This document shows positions 53,652-64,000 of a DNA stretch of 64,000 bases, one piece after another. Made by a program: the position numbers and the translations under genes. Source of the DNA: Ruegeria sp. ANG-R (GTDB lineage Bacteria; Pseudomonadota; Alphaproteobacteria; Rhodobacterales; Rhodobacteraceae); assembly GCF_000813985.1 (NCBI RefSeq), contig NZ_JWLJ01000006.1, forward strand, positions 186,001 through 250,000, written 5' to 3'. Below the pieces are notes generated by a model that ran no database searches, was not told the DNA's origin, and saw only the letters and a list, made by a program, of their open reading frames with translations. Every line of letters begins with the position of its first letter. The stretch's first letter is position 1.

Positions 53652-54053
53652 ACCTTGTGGATGCTCTCACACATGCGGCTCATAATTGTCATCACTTAAC
53701 GTGACAAATCCAGGGAGTTCAGCCTTTCGGTGATCTGGTTCGGTGGAGATTCGTGTCAATTCAAGAGGTTCGCAGATCATTCAGAAGTCCTTTGCCGCTT
53801 CTAAACTAACTCACAGCCTCCTTCCACCTTATGCATGCGCTGGTATCGCGATAAGGTGCAACTTTGAAGTCCTTGGCGCAAACCGCGTTCCAAAAACTGC
53901 CATAAGCATTGCACTCTATGAGTGGCATTTAGCAACACTCATAAATCCTCACCTGATACCTGTATCGCTTCGGATTTTTGGGCTGCTTCAACATAATCCA
54001 CACAATCCGTCTGAGACACCAAGGCGAACGATTATGCGCGATCCTACACCGAT
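53652..54053. other. 402-base stretch without a recognisable gene
   Basis: One plus-strand frame of 104 codons is open but has no family character and no ribosome site. This is the border between the decayed ABC-3C island and gyrB. Confidence 0.5.
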
Positions 54054-56573
<2,520 letters not shown>

Positions 56574-57146
56574 TCAGAGACGATCGATATCAGCCGCAAT
56601 ATCCTCGGCGATCGCAAGCGCATCCACGTCGTTGCGTTCGGCTGTCAGACGCAGCCCCAGGAGGTCGGATTGATAACGTGCTGCCAGCCGGTCTGGGTCA
56701 TGCGGCCGACCAATTTCGCCAGCCTCTTGTGCCCGACGGAAAAGCGCAGAAAAACAGGCTCGCATTTCGGCAAGATGTGCATCTGCCTTTTCTGCCAGAT
56801 CATGATCTTTCGCCTGCAGTTCCGCATATGTTTTGGCCAGCATACAGGCCCTTGCAGGCATCCCGGCGCCCTCGGCCACAAGACGCGGCTGCGTTTGCAG
56901 CGCGGCCTTCGGCCCCAGTTCATCGGCCAACTTACGTAACCGCGCAACGCCATCCGCCGCATACCGCTGCAACGCCAGCGCATAGAGCGCGTCTTTGGAG
57001 CCGAAGGCCGCATAAAAGCTTCCCGGCTTCAGTTTCAGTTCGCGCTCCAGATCTTTCAGGGACGTCCCTGCCCACCCCTGACGCCAGAACAAATCCCTGG
57101 CCCGCAAAATCAGATCATCCCGGTCATATTCAGGCTTTCGGGGCAT
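56574..57146 (-). CDS. TetR-family transcriptional regulator
   Basis: A 190-residue regulator from ATG 57146 (MPRKPEYDRDDLILRARDLFWRQGWAGTSLKDLERELKLKPGSFYAAFGSKDALYALAL), which is a textbook TetR helix-turn-helix. The C-terminal ligand domain is helical, with one Cys in ARACMLAKTY and another in MRACFSAL that might sense electrophiles. It is divergent from an AhpD-like gene, with two matching palindromes in the 99-base spacer, so it probably represses both. Confidence 0.92.
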   Translation of the reverse strand: MPRKPEYDRDDLILRARDLFWRQGWAGTSLKDLERELKLKPGSFYAAFGSKDALYALALQRYAADGVARLRKLADELGPKAALQTQPRLVAEGAGMPARACMLAKTYAELQAKDHDLAEKADAHLAEMRACFSALFRRAQEAGEIGRPHDPDRLAARYQSDLLGLRLTAERNDVDALAIAEDIAADIDRL

Positions 57147-57160
57147 ATTCTCACCAATTC

Positions 57161-57176
57161 TTGAACGTTTGCTCAA
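57161..57176. promoter_or_regulatory. Palindromic operator 1 (TTGA-N8-TCAA) for the TetR protein
   Basis: TTGAACGTTTGCTCAA lies 14 bases upstream of the TetR start in the divergent spacer. Its arms match those of the second copy at 57185-57200; the two are exactly 24 bases apart. Confidence 0.7.
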
Positions 57177-57184
57177 ATATATAC

Positions 57185-57200
57185 TTGAGTGATCGCTCAA
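57185..57200. promoter_or_regulatory. Palindromic operator 2 (TTGA-N8-TCAA) for the TetR protein
   Basis: TTGAGTGATCGCTCAA is a near-perfect palindrome (arms TTGAGYGA/TCGCTCAA) of the kind bound by TetR/ComR-like repressors. It shares TTGA and GCTCAA with operator 1 and lies 45 bases before the AhpD-like start. Confidence 0.75.
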
Positions 57201-57245
57201 TAAACCCTATTTCCGTATCACCGCACCCAAAAATGGAGCTCCGAA

Positions 57246-57812
57246 ATGGCCGACTTCCCCTCCCACGACCTTGAAACCGCCCCCAAAGGGTCCAAACCGC
57301 TGCTGGAAAGATCTCAGGTCGCCTTCGGTCGCCTGCCCGGCCTGCACAAGGTGATGGCGGAAAGCCCACAGCATCTGGAAGGCTATCAGGTTTTGCACGG
57401 GCTGTTCCTGCAGACTGACTTTGATAATGACGAGAAGACCGTCGTCTGGCAGACGATCAATGTAGAAAACGAATGTCACTATTGCGTGCCTGCACATACC
57501 GGCATCGCGAAGATGATGAAGGTCTCGGACGACATCACCGAGGCGTTGCGCAATGAAACTCCGCTGCCCTCGGCCAAGCTGGAAGCGCTGCGCACTTTCA
57601 CCCTGCAAGTGATGGAGACCCGCGGCAACCCCACCGAAGAACAACTGCAAGCGTTCTTTGACGCAGGTTACTCGCACCGCGCGGTTTTGGATGTGGTTCT
57701 TGGTCTGGCGCAGAAAACCATGTCGAACTACGTCAACCACATGGCCAAAACACCGGTCGACGAGGTGATGCGCAGCTTCCTGTGGGAGCGCAGAGTCAGC
57801 GAGCCTGCCTAA
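57246..57812 (+). CDS. AhpD-like carboxymuconolactone-decarboxylase-family protein
   Basis: A 188-residue protein of the CMD/AhpD fold. The redox motif is ECHYCVPAHTGIAKMM (C-x2-C followed by His), and the second half has DAGYSHRAVLDVVLGLAQKTMSNYVNHM. Members are peroxidase-type reductants or peroxide/electrophile scavengers. It is divergent from and likely repressed by the TetR gene. Its stop overlaps the end of recF on the other strand by four bases. Confidence 0.88.
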   Translation: MADFPSHDLETAPKGSKPLLERSQVAFGRLPGLHKVMAESPQHLEGYQVLHGLFLQTDFDNDEKTVVWQTINVENECHYCVPAHTGIAKMMKVSDDITEALRNETPLPSAKLEALRTFTLQVMETRGNPTEEQLQAFFDAGYSHRAVLDVVLGLAQKTMSNYVNHMAKTPVDEVMRSFLWERRVSEPA

Positions 57813-58906
57813 GCGCTAACGACCGAACCCTCATCGCCTTCGGTAACGACCAGCGTTTGGGCCCGGTCCCCCAATTCCGCAAACAGCTCAGGCCCGGTGC
57901 CCGTCATCCAGGCCTGCGCACCCAGCGCGCAAATCTCATCGTAAAGCGCTGCCCGCCGACCGGCATCGAGATGCGCCGCCACCTCATCCAACAGCACAAT
58001 CGGTGGCGCGCCCACCATGCGCGCCAGCGCCCGTGCGTTCGACAGGATCAGCGAGACCAGCAACGCCTTTTGCTCACCGGTTGAGCAATCCTTGGCCGGA
58101 ACGCCCTTTGCAGCAAAGACTCCGTACAAATCTGACCGATGCGGCCCGACCAGAGTGCGACCCGCTGCCAGATCACGAAACCGGCTTTCATTCAAAGCCT
58201 CGCGCAAATCCCCTGCCGTCTCCGGCATCGCGCCTTCGGTCTGCACCAGCTCAAGCTCCGCCGATGGAAAGGCCGTCTCTGCTTTGTCCTGCGCGGTGCG
58301 CAGATGCTCCAGTGCAAGCAAACGCGCTGCGTGGATGCGATGCCCCATCTCGGCCATCTGCCCTTCCAGCGCCGCATACCAATGGGCATCCCGCACCTGC
58401 TCTTTCAGCAACCGGTTCCGCTCGCGCATCGCTTTTTCGTATGTTAGAGACGCTTCGGCGTGGGCGGGATCAAAACTCAGCGCGATCCGATCCAGAAAAC
58501 GCCGCCGCCCTTCCGCACCTTCGATCCAGAGACGATCCATCGAGGGGATCAACCAAACCACCCGCGCCAGCTTTCCCAGCTCGATCTGGCTTGAGGCTTT
58601 CTCATCAATCCGCACCTGCCGCGCGGCGCCGCCTTCGGACCAGGTCTCGATTTCAAACTTCTGCCCTTGCGCCTGCAACAGCCCAGAAAGCTTCCAACCC
58701 AGCGCCTCGGGGCGCCGCGTCATCTCAGCCGCGCTCGCGCGCCGCATCCCGCGCCCGGGCGAAAACAACGACACCGCTTCCAGAATATTGGTCTTCCCGG
58801 CCCCGTTCGGCCCATGGATCGCCACCGGCCGCCCGTCCAAAGATAACCGCGCCAGCTTGTGAGACCTAAAATGCGAGACCGTAAGCTCGGTCAGGGCCAA
58901 TCCCAT
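57809..58906 (-). CDS. recF: DNA replication and repair protein RecF
   Basis: A 365-residue RecF. Walker A is IHGPNGAGKTNILEAVS (about 31-47), RecF-typical segments are LIPSMDRLWIEGAEGRRRFLDRI and LVGPHRSDLYGVF, and the signature and Walker B are STGEQKALLVSLILSNA and VLLDEVAAHLD. It loads RecA at gaps with RecO and RecR. It lies 59 bases downstream of dnaN in the conserved dnaA-dnaN-recF order. Confidence 0.95.
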   Translation of the reverse strand: MGLALTELTVSHFRSHKLARLSLDGRPVAIHGPNGAGKTNILEAVSLFSPGRGMRRASAAEMTRRPEALGWKLSGLLQAQGQKFEIETWSEGGAARQVRIDEKASSQIELGKLARVVWLIPSMDRLWIEGAEGRRRFLDRIALSFDPAHAEASLTYEKAMRERNRLLKEQVRDAHWYAALEGQMAEMGHRIHAARLLALEHLRTAQDKAETAFPSAELELVQTEGAMPETAGDLREALNESRFRDLAAGRTLVGPHRSDLYGVFAAKGVPAKDCSTGEQKALLVSLILSNARALARMVGAPPIVLLDEVAAHLDAGRRAALYDEICALGAQAWMTGTGPELFAELGDRAQTLVVTEGDEGSVVSA

Positions 58907-58965
58907 GACCCCTCCCTTCTTCTGTTCAAAAATACCTCCGCCGGAGGCATCGCGCGCCAGCGCGA

Positions 58966-60087
58966 TCAGACGCGCATCGGCATGACGACATAAACCGCGC
59001 TCTGATCATTGCCTTCCCGCATCAGAGTCGGGTCACCTGCCGAATTGAACATGAACACCGCATTCTCGCGATCCACCTGCGAGGCGATTTCAAGCAGGTA
59101 TTTTGCGTTAAAGCCGATCTCAAGACGCTCATCTCCGTACGCAACGGCCAACTCTTCCTCAGCCGCACCGCTATCCGGTGCATTCACCGACAGAACCAAC
59201 TTATCCGAGTCCAACTGCAGCTTGACGGCGCGGGACCGTTCGGATGAAACGGTCGCCACACGATCAACAGCCTGAGCGAATTCAGCGGCATCCACTTCCA
59301 GCTTGCGTGTGTTTCCCTGCGGGATAACACGCGTGTAGTCCGGGAAGGTGCCGTCAATCACCTTCGACGTCAGCGTAATATCCGGCGTCGCAAACCGCAC
59401 CTTGGTTTCGCTGACCGAGACGGCAATATCCATCTCATCATCATCCAGAAGTTTGCGCAGTTCACCCACAGTCTTACGGGGAACAATCACACCGGGCATG
59501 TCCGCAGCGCCATCCGGCAGGTCAGCGTCAATGCGTGCTAGGCGGTGGCCATCGGTAGCCACGCAGCGCAGCACCTTGCCGCCCTCAGAGCCATCCGCCA
59601 CGTGCATATAAACGCCGTTCAGATAATACCGCGTCTCTTCGGTCGAGATCGCGAATTTCGATTTGTCGAACAACCGCCGCAGTAACGCCGCCGACGCGGT
59701 GAAGTTCGATTGGTATTCCGAGGACGCCATGACTGGGAAATCTTCTTTCGGCAGCGTCGCCAGCGAGAAATTCGAACGGCCCGCTTCAACTGTCAGTCGA
59801 CCCGCCGCACTATCGGCAGTCAAGGTCACCAGCGCTCCATCGGGCAGCTTGCGCACAATCTCATGCAGCGTTGTGGCGGCGACAGTTGTCGCTCCAGCTT
59901 TCTCGACCTGCGCAGGTGCCTTGTCGACAACCTCGATATCCAGATCAGTTGCTCGGAACAGCGCCTGATCGCCCTCGGCTTCGATCAGCACATTGGCCAG
60001 GATCGGGATGGTGTTGCGGCGTTCCACAACGGATTGGGCCTGCGAAACGGCCTTGAGAAGGGTGCCGCGTTCGATGCTGATCTTCAT
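58966..60087 (-). CDS. dnaN: DNA polymerase III beta sliding clamp
   Basis: A 373-residue clamp of normal length from ATG 60087 (MKISIERGTLLKAVSQAQSVVERRNTIPILANVLIEA). The three clamp domains and the C-terminal end VYVVMPMRV, where the protein-binding groove closes, are recognisable. It lies 221 bases downstream of dnaA and before recF. Confidence 0.96.
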   Translation of the reverse strand: MKISIERGTLLKAVSQAQSVVERRNTIPILANVLIEAEGDQALFRATDLDIEVVDKAPAQVEKAGATTVAATTLHEIVRKLPDGALVTLTADSAAGRLTVEAGRSNFSLATLPKEDFPVMASSEYQSNFTASAALLRRLFDKSKFAISTEETRYYLNGVYMHVADGSEGGKVLRCVATDGHRLARIDADLPDGAADMPGVIVPRKTVGELRKLLDDDEMDIAVSVSETKVRFATPDITLTSKVIDGTFPDYTRVIPQGNTRKLEVDAAEFAQAVDRVATVSSERSRAVKLQLDSDKLVLSVNAPDSGAAEEELAVAYGDERLEIGFNAKYLLEIASQVDRENAVFMFNSAGDPTLMREGNDQSAVYVVMPMRV

Positions 60088-60308
60088 ACCCTCAGTTCCT
60101 CTGGCTTGAGTGCGCACATGGGCGGGACTGGCAAGTTACCGGTTCAGCCCTGAGGCACAAGGATTTTTTATGATTTTCTGGGTTGGAATAATCAAACCGT
60201 CAAGGCCCACCGGCCCGGCCACCGTCAGTTCGCGCGCGATCGTGGATTATTGCGCACATGAAAATGCCCCGGCCGGCTGGCACGGGACGTTTTCAAAACA
60301 GACGCAAT

Positions 60309-61691
60309 TCAGGCTTCCAGTGCCCGGCGCAACATCTCGACATCTTCGGCAATCTGGCCATCGGTCAGCTTCAGCTCTTCGATGCGTTTGACACCATGCA
60401 TGACCGTGGTGTGGTCGCGTCCGCCAAAACGGCGGCCAATCTCAGGCAGCGACCGGCTGGTCAACTGCTTGCACAGATACATCGCCACCTGACGCGGGCG
60501 CGCATAGGACCGCAAGCGTTTCGGGCCAATGATATCGCTAAGGCGGATATTGTAATAATCCGAGACCTTGCGCTGAATCTCTTCGACCGTGATCTTACGC
60601 TCGGACGCACGCAGTACATCGGCCAGACAATCCTGCGTCAGCTCCATATCGATCTCGCGCCCGACCAGCGAGGCAAAGGCGAACAGGCGGGTCAGAGCGC
60701 CTTCCAGCACGCGCACATTGGTCGAAATACGATGCGCGAGGAACTCCAGCACGCCGTCGGCAATGGTCAGATCGGGATAGGTGCTGCTGTAATGCTGAAC
60801 TTTGTTCTGCAAGATACCCAGGCGCAACTCGTAGTCCGTGGGGTGCAGATCGACCACAAGGCCGCATTGCAAGCGCGATTTCACGCGATCCTCAAGGTCC
60901 TTGATCTCGCCCGGCGCGCGGTCGGCCGAAATGATGATCTGCTTGTTCTGATCCACCAGCGCGTTGAATGTATGGAAGAACTCTTCCTGCGTCGAATCCT
61001 TGCCCGCGATGAACTGCACGTCATCCACCATCAGCACATCGACCGAGCGGAACAGATGCTTGAAATCCATCATACGACGTTCCCGCAGGGCCTGCACGAA
61101 GCGATACATGAACTGCTCCGCCGACAGATACAGGACGTTCAACTCGGGGTGTTTGGTCTTCAGTTCCCAAGCGATAGCGTGCATCAGGTGGGTCTTACCA
61201 AGGCCGACGCCGCCGTAAAGCACCAGCGGATTAAAAGTAACCGGCCCGCCTTCGGATACGCGGCGCGCTGCCGCATGGGCGAGTTCGTTGGGCTTGCCGA
61301 CAACGAAGCTGTCAAAGGTAAATCGTGCGTCCAGCGGCGCCGCCTGTAAGGCTTCAAGCGCATCACTGGGCGTATCTGGCACGGCGGGTCGGGGTTCGGG
61401 CGCCAACGATGGCTTGGCATCTTCTGCCAGTGTGGGGCGCGCTGACGAGTTGGCTGCCGTGCGGAACGCCAAACGCTGCACCTTTTCACCCGACGTGTTC
61501 AGTTCATAGAGAATAAGGTCTGCGAAATTCTGACTGACATAGTTGCCCATGAAATTGGTCGGCACCGAGAAAACCGCAACACCATCCTGCAACTCCTGAA
61601 ACTCCAGAGGTTCAATCCAGGTGGTAAAGTTGTTTTTCCCAACCGCCTTCATCAATTTGCTACGCAGTTGTCCCCATTTCTCTTGTGTCAT
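60309..61691 (-). CDS. dnaA: Chromosomal replication initiator protein DnaA
   Basis: A 460-residue DnaA. ATG 61691 (MTQEKWGQLRSKLMKAVGKNNFTTWIEPLEF) fits the conserved domain I; the frame extends upstream without conservation. The AAA+ domain has Walker A GGVGLGKTHLMHAIA and Walker B VLMVDDVQF, and the C-terminal DNA-binding domain shows the signature GGRDHTTVMHGVKRIEEL. It opens the replication origin. The leader region upstream (61692-62168) has no obvious DnaA-box cluster. Confidence 0.97.
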   Translation of the reverse strand: MTQEKWGQLRSKLMKAVGKNNFTTWIEPLEFQELQDGVAVFSVPTNFMGNYVSQNFADLILYELNTSGEKVQRLAFRTAANSSARPTLAEDAKPSLAPEPRPAVPDTPSDALEALQAAPLDARFTFDSFVVGKPNELAHAAARRVSEGGPVTFNPLVLYGGVGLGKTHLMHAIAWELKTKHPELNVLYLSAEQFMYRFVQALRERRMMDFKHLFRSVDVLMVDDVQFIAGKDSTQEEFFHTFNALVDQNKQIIISADRAPGEIKDLEDRVKSRLQCGLVVDLHPTDYELRLGILQNKVQHYSSTYPDLTIADGVLEFLAHRISTNVRVLEGALTRLFAFASLVGREIDMELTQDCLADVLRASERKITVEEIQRKVSDYYNIRLSDIIGPKRLRSYARPRQVAMYLCKQLTSRSLPEIGRRFGGRDHTTVMHGVKRIEELKLTDGQIAEDVEMLRRALEA

Positions 61692-62168
61692 TCGGCGCCT
61701 CACGCATCCCATCTTTATTGGCCTTGCGGCCTTATCAATATGTCCCGTTTTCCGGGTCTTATGGCGCTCACACACAGGGACACACTTCGCCAAACCTGTT
61801 GGTCTGGCGGGTATGCGCGAATATCATCATCGTACATCGCAGCACGACCCCAAAAATGGGGCGCACCCGGAAACCGGGTTGCGCGTGACATTCCAATTTT
61901 TCGACAGGGCCAAGATCATCGGAAAACCCGAGACCCAGAGCAGATCGTCCATCCAGCCGAAGCCGGTTTTCGAACATTCGTTCCGTGATCCGTCTGATGC
62001 CCGTCAGTCAGATCGCTGGAACAGCCTGTCCCCCCAAGCGAGTGAATCGCTGACATCAGTCGTAGCAAGAGCCCAAGGGTCCGGGCAACGAAACTCTGAT
62101 ATTGACTCGGGGTTCGGGGCGAAAGAATCTCTCGGCTTCGTGAAGACGCGGCTTTCCGGCAACAATGG
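61692..62168. other. Leader region of dnaA, 477 bases without a gene
   Basis: It lies between the rpsT terminator and the dnaA start, so it must hold the dnaA promoter. I see no consensus DnaA boxes (TTATCCACA) and no AT-rich unwinding element, so I do not call an origin here. A plus-strand frame through it (61621-62529) is a shadow of dnaA and rpsT. Confidence 0.55.
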
Positions 62169-62197
62169 AAAAGGCGCCGCAATACGCGACGCCTTTT
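62169..62197. terminator. Strong bidirectional hairpin after rpsT
   Basis: AAAAGGCGCCGC (62169-62180) pairs with GCGACGCCTTTT (62186-62197) around a five-base loop: 12 pairs with one wobble or mismatch. On the minus strand it follows the rpsT stop by 35 bases and ends in a U-rich arm, so it should end rpsT transcription before dnaA. Confidence 0.85.
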
Positions 62198-62232
62198 TTG
62201 CATATCAACGCTTGACGCGTTTTAGCCGAGAA

Positions 62233-62496
62233 TCAGCCCAGCGCTTTAACGCGTGCCGACAGGCGCGACATTTTGCGGGCTGCGGTGTTCTTGTGGAAGA
62301 CGCCTTTGGTGACGCCGCGCATCAGCTCGGGCTGAGCCGCGCGCAGGGCTGCGGTGGCCGCGTCCTTGTCACCGGATGCGATCGCTTCTTCAACTTTGCG
62401 CAGGTAGGTGCGGATGCGCGAACGGCGTGCTTTGTTTACGGCGAAACGCTTTTCGTTCTGACGAGCGCGTTTTTTTGCCTGGGGCGAGTTAGCCAT
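62233..62496 (-). CDS. rpsT: 30S ribosomal protein S20
   Basis: An 87-residue, lysine- and arginine-rich protein starting [36 protein letters not shown], the universal S20 N-terminus, and ending [24 protein letters not shown]. It binds 16S rRNA in the 30S body. It is followed by a strong terminator, with dnaA further downstream, as in many Rhodobacteraceae. Confidence 0.97.
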   Translation of the reverse strand: MANSPQAKKRARQNEKRFAVNKARRSRIRTYLRKVEEAIASGDKDAATAALRAAQPELMRGVTKGVFHKNTAARKMSRLSARVKALG

Positions 62497-62672
62497 GTGT
62501 CTCTGACCTTTGTTCGGTACGATTTCTAAAGTTACGCGCCACGGGAAGAACCGGACCGGATCGAGATCACGAGTGTGAGTCGGGCCAGAGCGGGCCGCAC
62601 GCGCATGTATGACGGCGGTCTCTATCCAAGTTTTTGGGCTTTGCCAAGCTGATTCTTACATCGACGACCGGA

Positions 62673-62700
62673 CAAAAAAAGGCGGGACCAAGCCCGCCTG
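62673..62700 (-). terminator. Rho-independent terminator of the enoyl-CoA hydratase gene
   Basis: On the minus strand AGGCGGG and CCCGCCT (62693-62699 and 62680-62686) form a seven-base stem with a six-base loop, followed by a run of T on that strand (A run at 62674-62680). It lies 24 bases after the stop at 62724. Confidence 0.9.
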
Positions 62701-62723
62701 ATTTCACTGAATGCCCTTTGCGC

Positions 62724-63500
62724 CTACTTATCGCGGAATTGCGCCGCACGTTTTTCAAGAAACGCAGCCATGCCTTCCTTCTGGTCTTCGGTGGCAAACA
62801 TCGAATGGAACACCCGACGCTCAAACAACATACCTTCGCTCAATGGCAACTCGTAGCTGCGGTTCACAGCTTCCTTGGCAGCGATGGCTGTGATCTGTGA
62901 TTTCTCTGCGATCTTCTGCGCCGCGCCGGTTGCTTCTTCGATCAGCTTCTTGGCGGGAACAACGCGACTCACCAAGCCAGCACGCTCGGCTTCTTCAGCG
63001 TCCATGAACCGGCCTGTCAGGTTCATGTCCATCGATTTGGACTTTCCGACAAAGCGGGTCAAACGCTGGCTGCCGCCGAGCCCTGCGATGACGCCCAGAT
63101 TGATCTCGGGCTGGCCGAACTTGGCCGTATCCGCCGCGATGATGAAATCGCACAGCATTGCCAGTTCACACCCACCGCCCAGCGCATAACCTGCGACCGC
63201 CGCGATGATCGGCTTGCGGATCGCGGAAACCCGGTCATTGGCATCGGCGAAGAGGTTGATGTTGAACACGTCGACAAAGCTCATCTCGGACATCTCCTTG
63301 ATGTCCGCACCCGCGGCAAACGCCTTGTCCGAGCCGGTGATGATGATGCAGCGCACCTTGTCGTTGCTGTCTGCTTCTTCCAGCGCATCGCACAATTCAC
63401 CCAGCAACTGGGTGTTCAGCGCGTTCATCGCGTCGGGTCTGTTAAGCTTGATTAGGGCGACGTGGTCTTCGATTTCGACGATGATCGTCTCAAAAGCCAT
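62724..63500 (-). CDS. Enoyl-CoA hydratase (crotonase, short-chain type)
   Basis: A 258-residue crotonase. Both catalytic Glu residues are present: GGGCELAML (about residue 110) and [16 protein letters not shown] (about residue 130), and the oxyanion-hole segment [10 protein letters not shown] is intact. The C-terminus [24 protein letters not shown] resembles mitochondrial short-chain enoyl-CoA hydratase closely. It hydrates trans-2-enoyl-CoA in fatty acid or amino acid breakdown. It lies downstream of mutM and upstream of rpsT, a common roseobacter order. Confidence 0.94.
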   Translation of the reverse strand: MAFETIIVEIEDHVALIKLNRPDAMNALNTQLLGELCDALEEADSNDKVRCIIITGSDKAFAAGADIKEMSEMSFVDVFNINLFADANDRVSAIRKPIIAAVAGYALGGGCELAMLCDFIIAADTAKFGQPEINLGVIAGLGGSQRLTRFVGKSKSMDMNLTGRFMDAEEAERAGLVSRVVPAKKLIEEATGAAQKIAEKSQITAIAAKEAVNRSYELPLSEGMLFERRVFHSMFATEDQKEGMAAFLEKRAAQFRDK

Positions 63501-63566
63501 GAGGTGTAAGCTTCCGGTTGTTCCGTTCAGATACGATTCATTATCACGCGAATTCGCTGGATCAAG

Positions 63567-64000
63567 TTATCTTTGGCATTGCGCACAATAGAAGGATGAG
63601 CGACCCGATTGGGTGATTCTCTTGATTTCACCACCACATCCTTCGGTCCTGCAGGGTGCGCCCTCGCGCCCGTATACATCGAAGCTGTGTTGAAAATATC
63701 CAAGTTCTCCATCGGCTTGCCGGAAATCCCGCAGGGATGAACCACCCGCTTCAATCGCATCTTGCAGCACCTGCCGGATGATCGGAACCAACGCGGCAAC
63801 TCGTGGCGCGGAAATCTGTCCGGCTTTGCGACGTGGCGACACCTTGCCGCGATAAAGCGCTTCGCAGACGTAGATATTGCCCAGCCCGGCAACGATTCCC
63901 TGATCCAGCAGCGCGGATTTGACCGGAGTGTTCTTGCCCCGGAATGCATCAATCAGGTGCTGTTCATGAAAATCATTGCCCAGCGGTTCCGGCCCCAGAA
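63567..64000 (-). CDS. mutM: Formamidopyrimidine-DNA glycosylase, C-terminal part
   Basis: The frame enters from the right edge and ends at 63567, giving about 143 C-terminal residues. It shows the helix-two-turn-helix segment [36 protein letters not shown] and the zinc finger [26 protein letters not shown] (four Cys), with the finger Arg that contacts damaged DNA. MutM removes 8-oxoguanine. The N-terminal catalytic Pro lies outside the window. Confidence 0.95.
   Translation of the reverse strand, partial: LGPEPLGNDFHEQHLIDAFRGKNTPVKSALLDQGIVAGLGNIYVCEALYRGKVSPRRKAGQISAPRVAALVPIIRQVLQDAIEAGGSSLRDFRQADGELGYFQHSFDVYGREGAPCRTEGCGGEIKRITQSGRSSFYCAQCQR

Noticed and set aside
58003-58869. Two long plus-strand frames of about 285 codons
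   Set aside because: Antisense shadows of recF; Ser/Pro/Arg-rich composition typical of GC-rich antisense frames.
60258-61349. 363-codon plus-strand frame
   Set aside because: Antisense shadow of dnaA, although it resembles mis-annotated hypothetical proteins in databases.
61692-62168. Possible chromosomal origin next to dnaA
   Set aside because: No cluster of TTATCCACA-type DnaA boxes and no AT-rich unwinding element is visible.

Overview
This window looks like chromosomal DNA of a marine alphaproteobacterium of the roseobacter type (Rhodobacteraceae). The evidence is the core block at the right end, all on the minus strand: gyrB, recF, dnaN, dnaA, rpsT, a short-chain enoyl-CoA hydratase and mutM. 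It is joined with two TRAP transporter systems, a heterotetrameric sarcosine-oxidase set, LLM flavin monooxygenase chemistry and many LysR/GntR/AraC regulators. The assignment rests on gene content and protein character as read by eye, not on any database search.

Layout. 1-6.8 kb: a GntR regulator and a sugar-type oxidoreductase on the minus strand, divergent from a six-gene catabolic operon (SsuD-like monooxygenase, aldo/keto reductase, flavin reductase, TRAP Q-M-P). A perfect FNR-type palindrome lies between them. 6.8-10 kb: a SEL1 protein, a di-haem MauG-type peroxidase, then debris: two IS5-type transposase scraps in opposite orientation around a class III cyclase broken by one in-frame stop. 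10-13.4 kb: a Crp/Fnr regulator divergent from two exported DUF1254/DUF1214-type proteins. 13.9-19.5 kb: a frameshifted AraC regulator and a COG0523 (CobW) metal cluster that is partly intact (two GTPases, DUF1826) and partly ruined (NicO transporter, Rrf2 regulator, second DUF1826 copy). 19.7-24.4 kb: sulfatase, class III cyclase, decayed AhpD-like gene and a GlxA-type regulator.

24.5-36.2 kb: the metabolic centrepiece, a head-to-tail run of a proline-racemase-superfamily enzyme with a Ser/Cys catalytic pair, a TRAP transporter, UspA, a one-domain asparaginase-like protein, an aspartase/fumarase-family lyase and soxBDAG. It suggests import of an amino-acid-like compound, epimerisation or C-N cleavage, and oxidative demethylation. 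The exact substrate is not readable from sequence. The run ends at an inactive IS5-family element that has cut a GIY-YIG (T5orf172/MUG113-type) gene.

37.9-51.9 kb: accessory genes, including an Old Yellow Enzyme with its LysR, a tryptophanyl-tRNA synthetase behind what reads as a complete ribosome-mediated Trp attenuator (a 16-residue leader peptide with two adjacent Trp codons plus a terminator), DUF1963, TPR, HTH and KptA genes, and an MBL/cupin/glutaredoxin-2 operon with a divergent LysR. 51.9-53.7 kb: a decayed island with relics of an ABC-three-component (ABC-3C) defence system fused to a TniQ-like scrap. 54-64 kb: conserved replication and housekeeping genes, with an inserted TetR/AhpD-like pair controlled by two matching palindromes.

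The most interesting signals are the trpS attenuator, the racemase-TRAP-lyase-sarcosine oxidase cluster, the ABC-3C relic and the decaying CobW region. No CRISPR array, tRNA or rRNA gene was seen.
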